Source: DATKJS01 sp050015275
GTDB taxonomy: Bacteria; Acidobacteriota; Aminicenantia; Aminicenantales; Saccharicenantaceae
Assembly (NCBI GenBank): GCA_050015275.1
Contig: JBEKBS010000017.1
Location: 1 to 58,371, forward strand
Direction: 5' to 3'
DNA length: 58,371 nucleotides
The notes under the pieces are model-generated. The model was not told the origin of the DNA. It saw only the letters and a list, made by a program, of their open reading frames with translations, and did not search any database. This document shows positions 52,531 through 58,371 of the stretch, piece by piece (position 1 is the first letter of the stretch; each line of letters begins with the position of its first letter). Both the position numbers and the translations under genes were made by a program.

Positions 52531-53217
52531 ATGAAAAAAGGGAAGCGCCGGGACATTGGGGCGGTCCTGCAGAGCGCCCTGCCGTTCCTCTGGCTTCTCA
52601 CGACGGCCGGAGCCACGCCCCTGCTCCCACGCCCGCCATGGTGGGAGATCCGGCTCGCCCTGAGCGTCCGCGGTGACTACACCGTCAGGAACCTCGAGAC
52701 GACCTGCGCCGGGGAGTTCGATTTCCGGGCCCTGTGGGAGGGGACGATGGAGCAGGACGGGGATGATTTCCTTCTCTATCACACGAGAACGGACGCCCCG
52801 CGCTGGGAGATCCGCGAGAAGGCCGTCCGGCCGGACGCCACCCGAATCCTGACCGAAAAGGAGACCGCCGAGAGACCCCGGCTGCGGGTCCATTACATCA
52901 TGAGGCAGGACCGGGAGCTCCGGTTCGAATTCGAGGTCGTAGGGATCCCGGTCCCGCTCGATCCCTCCACGGAAAAATTCGACCTCGTCCTGCCGCGCTC
53001 GAAGGAGCTTTCCGGCGCTGGGGCCGGCTATGGCGATTCGATCTCGAAGGGAAGCAACATCATCGCGATCGGCGATGACGCGCTGGACCGCGGCCATTTC
53101 GAGAGATCATTTTCCTGGGAATGGAAGCGCCAGGGCTGGTCGCCCCGGGAGAAGGGGGCCGTCTTCGTGGCCGCCTCCCATAAAGCCAGCGTCTCCGTCA
53201 CCCTCATCCGGCATTAA
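52531..53217 (+). CDS. Exported protein of unknown function
   Basis: 228 residues with a hydrophobic N-terminal segment (about 10-30) that looks like a signal peptide or anchor, then a beta-rich soluble part with many aspartate and arginine residues and paired tryptophans (PRPPWWEIR, FSWEWKRQGW). No family is recognised. It follows the baeRF-like gene by 12 bases and probably shares its transcript. It ends 13 bases before the convergent recombinase gene. Confidence 0.65.
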   Translation: MKKGKRRDIGAVLQSALPFLWLLTTAGATPLLPRPPWWEIRLALSVRGDYTVRNLETTCAGEFDFRALWEGTMEQDGDDFLLYHTRTDAPRWEIREKAVRPDATRILTEKETAERPRLRVHYIMRQDRELRFEFEVVGIPVPLDPSTEKFDLVLPRSKELSGAGAGYGDSISKGSNIIAIGDDALDRGHFERSFSWEWKRQGWSPREKGAVFVAASHKASVSVTLIRH

Positions 53218-53230
53218 TTATCCAGGCCCG

Positions 53231-54133
53231 TCAAGCGCGGGGGTGGAACTGATCGTAGACCCGGCGCAGCCGCTCGCGGCTGACGTGGGTGTAGATTTGG
53301 GTCGTCGTGATCTGGCTGTGCCCGAGCATGAGCTGGACCGACCTCAGGTCCGCCCCGCGCTCGAGGAGATGGGTGGCGAAGGAATGCCGGAGGACGTGAG
53401 GGCTGATCCTGGCCGCGAGCCCGGCCGTCCCGGCGTGACGTCGAAGGAGCTTCCAGAACCCCTGCCGCGTGAATTCCTTCCCCCGCCGCGTGAGGAACAG
53501 AAACGGGCTCGGTCCGGATTCGAGCCGCGGCCTGACCTCCCGGAGGTAGCGGCCGACGGAGACGCAGGCCTCTCGGCCGAGGGGGACGATCCGCTCTTTC
53601 CCTCCCTTCCCGCGGCAGATGAGGAAGCCTTCGTCGAGGTTGACGTCCGCGGGCCTGAGGGTCACAAGCTCCGAGACCCGGAGCCCGGACCCGTAGAGGA
53701 CCTCGAGCATGGCCCTGTCGCGGAGTCCCCGCGGCTCCTTCTCGTCCGGAGCCCGAAGGAGCTCCTCGACTTCCTTGACCGTCAGGACCTTGGGCAGGGC
53801 GAGCCAGGTCGAGGGCGTCGAAAGGTCCGAGGCCGGGTCCTTCTTCAGGAACCCGCTGAGGATGAGGAACTTGAAGAAGGACTTGAGGGCGGAGATGAGC
53901 CTGGCCCTGGACCGCGCCGAGAGCCCCGCCCGGCTGGCCTGGTGGACGAACCGGACGACCGCTTCTTCGTCGACCCCGGGCCAGGGGATCTTCTCCTTCT
54001 TGACGAAGGCCAGGAATTTCCCGAGGTCCCGGGAGTAGGCCAGGATCGTATTCTGGGCCAGGCCCTTTTCGACGGCGAGGTATTCGAGGAAAAGCCGGAG
54101 CGTGTCCCCGGGAGAGGAGGGGGGATTCCTCAT
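53231..54133 (-). CDS. Tyrosine recombinase XerC/XerD-like
   Basis: 300 residues, the normal size of XerC/D. The N-terminal SAM-like core-binding domain (FLEYLAVEKGLAQNTILAYSRDL) is followed by the catalytic domain with all active residues: Arg in GSGLRVSEL, Lys in GKGGKER, HVLRHSFATHL (His and Arg), LGHSQITTT (His) and the nucleophile in QIYTHV. It resolves chromosome dimers at dif sites in family members. The ATG overlaps the stop of the MBL hydrolase gene by four bases. No integration-site or phage genes are near, so a housekeeping role is likely. Confidence 0.92.
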   Translation of the reverse strand: MRNPPSSPGDTLRLFLEYLAVEKGLAQNTILAYSRDLGKFLAFVKKEKIPWPGVDEEAVVRFVHQASRAGLSARSRARLISALKSFFKFLILSGFLKKDPASDLSTPSTWLALPKVLTVKEVEELLRAPDEKEPRGLRDRAMLEVLYGSGLRVSELVTLRPADVNLDEGFLICRGKGGKERIVPLGREACVSVGRYLREVRPRLESGPSPFLFLTRRGKEFTRQGFWKLLRRHAGTAGLAARISPHVLRHSFATHLLERGADLRSVQLMLGHSQITTTQIYTHVSRERLRRVYDQFHPRA

Positions 54134-54750
54134 GTGAAGAACGGGTTGGAGAGCGCTTCCTGCTCCACCGTCGTCCAGGGGCCATGACCCGGAAGGACCA
54201 CGGTTTCGCCGGGCAGGGTCAGGATCTTTGTCCGGATGGACTGCTCCAGGTCCCTCCAGGAGCCGCCGGGAAGATCGGTCCGGCCGACCCCGTCGCGGAA
54301 AAGAGTGTCTCCGGAAAAATAGACCCCCTCCCCGAGAAAACCGACGCTTCCGGGCGTGTGCCCGGGAGTGTGGATCACCTTCAGGGATACCCGGCCGACC
54401 TGGATCGTGTCCCCGTCGACGAGGAGCCGGTCCGGCGGCGGCGAATCCTTGGCCCCGAGGAGCAGACTGAGCTCGATGTGTTCGCCGACCTCGAGCATGG
54501 CCGCGTCCGCGGCGTGGAGGTAAAGGGGGACGGAATACTTGTCCTTCATGTCGCGGTTGGCGCCGATGTGGTCCACGTGGCCGTGGGTGTTGAGGATGAG
54601 GGCGGGCTTGAGCTCGAGCCCGGCGACGGCCGCGATGATCTTCCCCGGCTCCGCCCCCGGATCGACGATGGCGCAGGCCCGGGATTCTTCGCAATAGACC
54701 AGGTAGCAATTGGTTTCGAGGGGCCCGACGACGACGATCTCGTACCTCAT
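54130..54750 (-). CDS. MBL-fold metallo-hydrolase (glyoxalase II-like)
   Basis: 206 residues. THGHVDHIG is the HxHxDH metal site, with further ligands in HTPGHTPGS, FSGDTLF and LPGHGPWT. The fold and length fit the hydroxyacylglutathione hydrolase-like group of small bacterial MBL proteins; the actual substrate is unknown. ATG 54750 starts at MRYEIVVVGPLETNCYLV, the usual beginning of the family. Confidence 0.88.
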   Translation of the reverse strand: MRYEIVVVGPLETNCYLVYCEESRACAIVDPGAEPGKIIAAVAGLELKPALILNTHGHVDHIGANRDMKDKYSVPLYLHAADAAMLEVGEHIELSLLLGAKDSPPPDRLLVDGDTIQVGRVSLKVIHTPGHTPGSVGFLGEGVYFSGDTLFRDGVGRTDLPGGSWRDLEQSIRTKILTLPGETVVLPGHGPWTTVEQEALSNPFFT

Positions 54751-54768
54751 TTCCCGAACCCTCGCCTC

Positions 54769-54798
54769 ATGATAAATCGAACCCCCGACCGGAGTCAA
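54769..54798 (-). promoter_or_regulatory. Promoter of the MBL hydrolase/recombinase pair
   Basis: Minus-strand TTGACT (54793-54798), 18-base spacer, TATCAT (54769-54774): 10 of 12 consensus positions. The leader would be about 12 bases. Confidence 0.55.
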
Positions 54799-54802
54799 GC
54801 AA

Positions 54803-54838
54803 GGAGGGGCGGTCCCCTCCGGAGAGGAATCCTCCTCT
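54803..54838. repeat. Two adjacent perfect hairpins in a divergent promoter region
   Basis: GGAGGGG (54803-54809) / CCCCTCC (54814-54820) around CGGT, and AGAGGA (54823-54828) / TCCTCT (54833-54838) around ATCC. They lie back to back between the minus-strand -35 box at 54793 and the plus-strand TATAAT at 54861, so they may be binding sites for a shared regulator or simply GC-rich spacers. Confidence 0.45.
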
Positions 54839-54860
54839 TTCATCGGGCCCGGCATTCCGA

Positions 54861-54866
54861 TATAAT
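54861..54866 (+). promoter_or_regulatory. TATAAT -10 box directly before a GTG start
   Basis: A perfect TATAAT ends seven bases before GTG 54874, so transcription would begin at or next to the start codon. The expected -35 position holds only TTTCAT. No ribosome binding site is seen. Confidence 0.4.
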
Positions 54867-54873
54867 CCGGAAC

Positions 54874-55278
54874 GTGGACGTGTTCATCACGCGCGAAGCC
54901 CTGACCGACGTCAAGGCCTTGGCCGTCCTCCGCCCACAGCCGCCGGCCTGGGGCTTCCTCGTCGGGCACAAAAGAGGGCGCCGTGTCTTCGTGGAAAGGC
55001 TCTTCCCCGCCTGCGGCACCCCCATCCCGCCCCCGCCCGAACGGTTCGATGAGCTGGACCGGTTGCTTGGAAGGAAGGTCGTCGGCCTCTTCGCGGTCCG
55101 CCCGGGCCCGGCCTTCAAGAGATCGCTCGCCGGGCCGTACTTCTACGGCCGTCTGTTCCTCGACGTTCGACTTTCGAGGAGAGGGCCTATCGTCAGGCCG
55201 TTCGTCGTCGACTTCGCCCGGAAGTTTTTCCTGGCGCCGGTCCTTCTGGAGACCGGCCCGAAGGGAGGTCCCCCATGA
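54874..55278 (+). CDS. Protein of unknown function upstream of AMMECR1
   Basis: 134 residues, basic, no signal peptide. The first part (LTDVKALAVLRPQPPAWGFLVGHKRGRRVFVERLFPA) has the strand order of a JAB/MPN-type fold but without the usual metal-binding histidines, so this is only a resemblance. Start taken as GTG 54874; a second GTG lies at 54880. Its stop overlaps the start of the AMMECR1 gene by four bases, so the two are co-translated. Confidence 0.6.
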   Translation: MDVFITREALTDVKALAVLRPQPPAWGFLVGHKRGRRVFVERLFPACGTPIPPPPERFDELDRLLGRKVVGLFAVRPGPAFKRSLAGPYFYGRLFLDVRLSRRGPIVRPFVVDFARKFFLAPVLLETGPKGGPP

Positions 55279-55826
55279 GCGCTGTCCTGACGCCTGATGA
55301 GGAGCGGGTTCTCCTCGACCTGGCCCGCCGGGCCATCGGGCACTATTTCGAGACCGGAGGGCATCTCCAGGCCGCCGTCGAAGACCCGAAGCTCGAAGAG
55401 AAGAGGGGCGCGTTCGTCACCCTGAAGGTTGAGGGCGAGCTCCGCGGCTGCGTCGGCTACCCTCTTCCCTACAAGCCGCTGGCCGAAACGGTCGTCGAGA
55501 TGGCCGTGGCCGCGGCCAGCCAGGATTTCCGGTTCGAGCCGCTGGCCCCGGAAGAGCTGGCCGGGACCCGGATCGAGATCTCGGTCCTCAGCTTGCCCGA
55601 GCCGGTCGACGACCCGAAAGAGGTCGAGGTCGGCCGCCACGGGATCGTCGTCTCCAAGGGGTTCAACCGAGGCCTCCTCCTGCCCCAGGTCCCCGTCGAA
55701 CAGGGATGGGACCGGGAGACGTATCTCCGCCACGGCTGTCTCAAGGCCGGGCTCGGCCCCGACGAGTGGAAGAAAGGCGCGAAGATTGAGGTCTTCACCG
55801 CCCAGGTTTTTTCCGAACCCGAATAA
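55275..55826 (+). CDS. AMMECR1 domain protein (AmmeMemoRadiSam system protein A)
   Basis: 183 residues. RGAFVTLKVEGELRGCVGYPLPYKPLAETVVEMAVAAASQDFRF and the late GWDRETYLRHGCLKAGL are the AMMECR1 core. In many bacteria this protein occurs with a Memo-like protein and a radical SAM enzyme; neither is adjacent here. The biochemical role is unknown. A ribosome binding site GGGAGG precedes ATG 55275. Confidence 0.9.
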   Translation: MSAVLTPDEERVLLDLARRAIGHYFETGGHLQAAVEDPKLEEKRGAFVTLKVEGELRGCVGYPLPYKPLAETVVEMAVAAASQDFRFEPLAPEELAGTRIEISVLSLPEPVDDPKEVEVGRHGIVVSKGFNRGLLLPQVPVEQGWDRETYLRHGCLKAGLGPDEWKKGAKIEVFTAQVFSEPE

Positions 55827-55837
55827 GCCCGCCGCTC

Positions 55838-56620
55838 TTATTTATTCTTGTTCTTGAGCTTCGCCAGTTCGGCCTGGGCGTCGGCCTTCAGCACGTCGTC
55901 CTTCGACGTCGTCTTGGGGAGGTCGAGGGCCTTCTGGAACTCCTGGGCGGCCAGGTCGAATTTCTCGAGGGACACGTAGGTTTTCCCGAGCTCCAGGTGG
56001 TGGTTGACGAAGTCCGGCTTTAACTCGATGGCCTTCTTCAGGTATTTCTCCGACTCCTGGAAAGACCCCTTCGGGATGGAGCCGTAGATGATGCTTCCGA
56101 ATAATCACTGGGCGCCCCCGATCTCCGCTATCCGCCGGTGCCACCGCCCGAGGGCGTGGTAGGCCAGGTCGTTGTTGGGGTCGAGCTGGATGGCTTTGTC
56201 GATCTGCGCCCGGACCTGCTTGGAACCGTCGATCTGTTCCTTATTGCCGAGGAGCAGGAGCTTCTTGCCCAGGGACGCGGAAACCTGGAAATGCCCCCAG
56301 GGGTCATTGGCGTTCGCCGCGACGGCCTTGCTGGCGTATGCGGTAGCGTCCGAGTAGAGCTTCATCTGGCGCTGCTTCACGTCCTTGTCTGTCGCCGGGA
56401 TGACGTCGGCGATGTCGACGTAAGCCCGCGACGTCTTCCACAGGGCTTCGTAGTTCTGAGGCTCGAGCTTGAGGGCCTCCTGGTAGTGCTCCAGGGCCTT
56501 CTGGTCGTCGAACCGGGCATAGGCCTCGTCGCCGGCCTTGAGGTGGTCGGTCGCCGTCTGCCCGTAGCTGATGACGGCCAGGACAGTCAAAAAGGTCAAG
56601 AGAATCAGGATTTTTTTCAT
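55838..56620 (-). pseudogene. Exported TPR-repeat protein, interrupted by an in-frame TGA
   Basis: Reading from ATG 56620, 171 codons encode a signal peptide (MKKILILLTFLTVLAVISYGQ) and tetratricopeptide repeats (GDEAYARFDDQKALEHYQEALKLEPQNYEAL), then TGA at 56105-56107. The same frame stays open for 88 more codons to TAA 55838-55840 and continues the TPR pattern (SEKYLKKAIELKPDFVNHHLELGKTY, FDLAAQEFQKALDLP). TGA is a normal stop elsewhere in this window. The codon context fits a TGG (Trp) to TGA change. Either a recent nonsense mutation or a sequencing error; the truncated 171-residue protein could still be made. Confidence 0.75.
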
Positions 56621-56661
56621 TTTCCCCTCCTTGCGTTATTTATTACCTTTACCTTTTCCCC

Positions 56662-56690
56662 AAAAAAACTCAAACTCGCCCCCGGGAGCG
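56662..56690 (-). terminator. Terminator after the symporter gene
   Basis: On the minus strand the symporter stop is followed at once by CGCTC / GGGCG around CCGG (56677-56690) and then, after AGTTTGAG, seven T (56662-56668). It separates the symporter transcript from the TPR gene downstream. Confidence 0.5.
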
Positions 56691-58091
56691 TCAGGACGGG
56701 CGCCTCCTGGGGCCGTCGGCGACGAGGCCGATGACGAATCCCCCGGCGCTCAAAGCCAGCCCCAGAGGCAGGGACCGAGGCCAGGCCGGGAGGGGAACGG
56801 AAAGGGCCCCGGCCTCGGCCAGGAAACAGGCCAGCGCGTACCCTCCCCCGCCGAGGAGGCTGAGGAGTCCCGCCAGGGGAGCCCGCCTTTTCATAAGGAT
56901 GGCCGCGAGCCCGGGAATGAACAGGCCTTCGGCCATGATCTTCGAGGCCAGGCCCAGCGTCTTCAGGATGTCCTGGAAACGTGTCGCCACCAGGAAGGCC
57001 GCGCCGCCGACGAGAAGCGTCGCCGCCCGGCCCAGGGCCACGGGACCGCACGCCCGCGCGGCCCCGCCGTAGCGGAGGAGGTCCTTGGCCAGGGAAAAGG
57101 CCCCGGTGTTGATGGCCGCGGCCATGGTGGACAAGATCGCGGCCAAGACCGTGACGAAGATCACTCCGCCCAGGAGGGGACCCGTCTTGAGCGCGATGTA
57201 TTCGGACACAAGCGGGTTCGCCGGCTTCGCCCCGGGGAAAAGCGGGAGGAAGAGCATCCCGGCGAGGACGATCGCCGAATAGAAAAGGCCCAAAACGACG
57301 GCGGCGCCGGCGACACCCCTGCGGGCCACGCCGTCCGTCCGGGCCGCCTGGATCCTCTGCCAGGCGATGGGGGAAATCGTCCAGGCCAGGACGAACGAGA
57401 GGGCGATGAGGATGTTCCGGTCCGCATGGGCCAGGAAATCGAAGTAGCCCGTCGTTCCCTGCCGGCTGGCCAAGGCCGTGACTTCACGCCACGAAGAGCG
57501 GATCCAGAGCGAGGCCGTGAGCGCGAGCATCCCGGCCGCAAGAAGGAAAAATTGGACGGTATGGGTCCTGACCACGGCCAGGAACCCGCCCGCTCCAAGG
57601 TAGGCCAGGACCACGGCCGCAGCCATCGCCAGGCTGGTCAGGTACGACGTCCCGAGAAAGGTCTTCAAAAAATTGCCCGCCGCGACCATCTGCGAGGCCG
57701 CGAGGACCGTCATGTACCAGACGATGAGGAACGTCGTTGCCGGACGGGCGGCCGGGCCGTAACGGGCCTCCATGGCATCTGAAACCGTCGAGCCGCCCAG
57801 GCTCCGGACAGCCTTCACGAGCGGCAGGAGCAGAAGGAGGGTGACGACGGCGGGCAGCCCGACGACCCAGGCCGCGCTGATCCCCTCCCGGAAGGCCTGG
57901 TCGGTCGAAACGAGGAGCGAGGCCGCGCCGACCCAGGCCGCGCAGAGCGAGAACGAGACCCGCGGCGCGCCGAGCTCGCGCGAGGCCAGGAAAAACGCGT
58001 CCAGGCCGCGCAGCTTTTTCGGGAAAAGAAGGCCGGCAGCGAGGAGAAGGACAAAGTAGACGAGGACGGCCGCCAGCAGCTCGATCTTCAT
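56691..58091 (-). CDS. Sodium:solute symporter (SSS family)
   Basis: 466 residues with about 13 membrane helices. The N-terminal FFLASRELGAPRVSFSLCAAWVGAASLL, the motif GVIFVTVLAAILSTMAAAINTGAFSLAKDLLR and the general length fit the sodium:solute symporter family, which takes up sugars, amino acids, carboxylates or others with sodium. The substrate is not evident. TATAAC lies nine bases before the ATG and no ribosome binding site is seen, so the mRNA may be leaderless. Confidence 0.87.
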   Translation of the reverse strand: MKIELLAAVLVYFVLLLAAGLLFPKKLRGLDAFFLASRELGAPRVSFSLCAAWVGAASLLVSTDQAFREGISAAWVVGLPAVVTLLLLLPLVKAVRSLGGSTVSDAMEARYGPAARPATTFLIVWYMTVLAASQMVAAGNFLKTFLGTSYLTSLAMAAAVVLAYLGAGGFLAVVRTHTVQFFLLAAGMLALTASLWIRSSWREVTALASRQGTTGYFDFLAHADRNILIALSFVLAWTISPIAWQRIQAARTDGVARRGVAGAAVVLGLFYSAIVLAGMLFLPLFPGAKPANPLVSEYIALKTGPLLGGVIFVTVLAAILSTMAAAINTGAFSLAKDLLRYGGAARACGPVALGRAATLLVGGAAFLVATRFQDILKTLGLASKIMAEGLFIPGLAAILMKRRAPLAGLLSLLGGGGYALACFLAEAGALSVPLPAWPRSLPLGLALSAGGFVIGLVADGPRRRPS

Positions 58092-58371
58092 GCGGGCCCA
58101 GTTATAACAAAAAGCCGCTCGCGTAACCAGCCCGCGTTAGGGCGATGCCAAGGCTCCTCCCAGGGCCTCGGAGATGGCCTCCACTCCAGAGCGCGGTTCT
58201 TCACGCCCTCCCAAGCCGTTCTTTCTTGAGGTCGCGGACTCGGGGGGATTCCCTCCGGCAGGGAGCGGATTCTGAGGAGCGACCAGCAGAAGTGTGGCGG
58301 AGCGGCTCGGAGCCGCACTTCTGGTCAATATCTGAAACGAGTCTTTGCGTATTGCTCCAGGGACTCTCCCT
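58092..58371. other. 280-base right-edge region without a clear gene
   Basis: No convincing gene is seen. On the minus strand 14 codons from the window edge (GESLEQYAKTRFRY) end at TGA 58325-58327 and could be the tail of a gene that lies outside the window. The rest (58092-58324) has open frames on the minus strand but only low-complexity-like translations without ribosome binding sites. Confidence 0.3.

Noticed and set aside
53231..54133. XerC/D-like recombinase as a sign of an integrated element
   Set aside because: The neighbours are housekeeping genes, size and motifs fit a chromosomal Xer protein, and no attachment-site repeats were seen at the nearby tRNA-Leu.
56105..56107. TGA in the TPR gene as a selenocysteine codon
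   Set aside because: The residue sits in a helical TPR stretch with no redox context, and no convincing selenocysteine insertion hairpin is seen just downstream; a lost Trp codon is simpler.
55842..56144. 100-codon frame on the minus strand downstream of the TPR stop
   Set aside because: It is in another frame; the true continuation of the TPR pattern runs in the original frame past the TGA to 55838.
58325..58371. Fourteen-codon tail (GESLEQYAKTRFRY) at the right edge on the minus strand
   Set aside because: Too short to call a gene; kept only as a note in the edge region.

Overview
The window is GC-rich bacterial DNA with dense, head-to-tail operons. It suggests an anaerobic or facultative member of the Acidobacteriota/Candidatus Aminicenantes type. 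The grounds are indirect: long arrays of ABC-2 permeases of the multi-copper-maturation type, GWxTD proteins, an Oar-like TonB-dependent receptor with an N-terminal carboxypeptidase-regulatory-like domain, many multiheme cytochromes, and an 11-subunit complex I. No rRNA is present to test this.

Layout. (1) 1-10110, plus strand: the 3' end of an ABC ATPase gene, then seven tandem paralogous ABC-2 permease genes. (2) 10115-10275: an inverted repeat whose two arms are each a hairpin. (3) 10254-17757, minus strand: two transcription units of respiratory cytochromes. One is an 18-heme NapC-like cytochrome, Rieske protein, cytochrome b and 9-heme cytochrome. The other has its own promoter and holds a tetraheme c554-like protein, an 11-heme cytochrome and a b-type cytochrome. 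(4) 18109-21287, plus strand, divergent: a decaheme DmsE/MtrA-type cytochrome and an MtrB/PioB-type outer-membrane barrel. (5) 21413-31151: nuoABCDHIJKLMN without nuoEFG. (6) 31265-38827: one tight operon of succinate dehydrogenase/fumarate reductase (single small anchor), a second Rieske/cytochrome b pair, a small membrane protein, and a four-subunit 2-oxoacid:ferredoxin oxidoreductase whose gamma subunit is fused to a GNAT-like domain. (7) 38919-58371: housekeeping and mixed genes: tsaD, mtnA, lepA, tatA, a ROK kinase, a TonB receptor, a GWxTD lipoprotein, a radical SAM/B12 protein, tRNA-Leu(CAG), a baeRF-like protein, a XerC/D recombinase, an MBL hydrolase, AMMECR1, a TPR gene broken by an in-frame TGA, and a sodium/solute symporter.

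How the genes may work together (inference). The oxidoreductase makes reduced ferredoxin, which the NADH-module-less complex I could oxidise with quinone reduction and ion pumping. Succinate dehydrogenase also exchanges electrons with quinone. Two Rieske/cytochrome b modules oxidise quinol. The first is encoded with 27 c-type hemes and sits divergently beside an MtrAB-type outer-membrane conduit, so electrons could leave the cell. In all, 52 heme-c motifs are encoded between 10.2 and 19.1 kb. This possible extracellular electron-transfer route, with an 18-heme cytochrome where cytochrome c1 or f would be expected, is the strongest candidate for an undescribed system.
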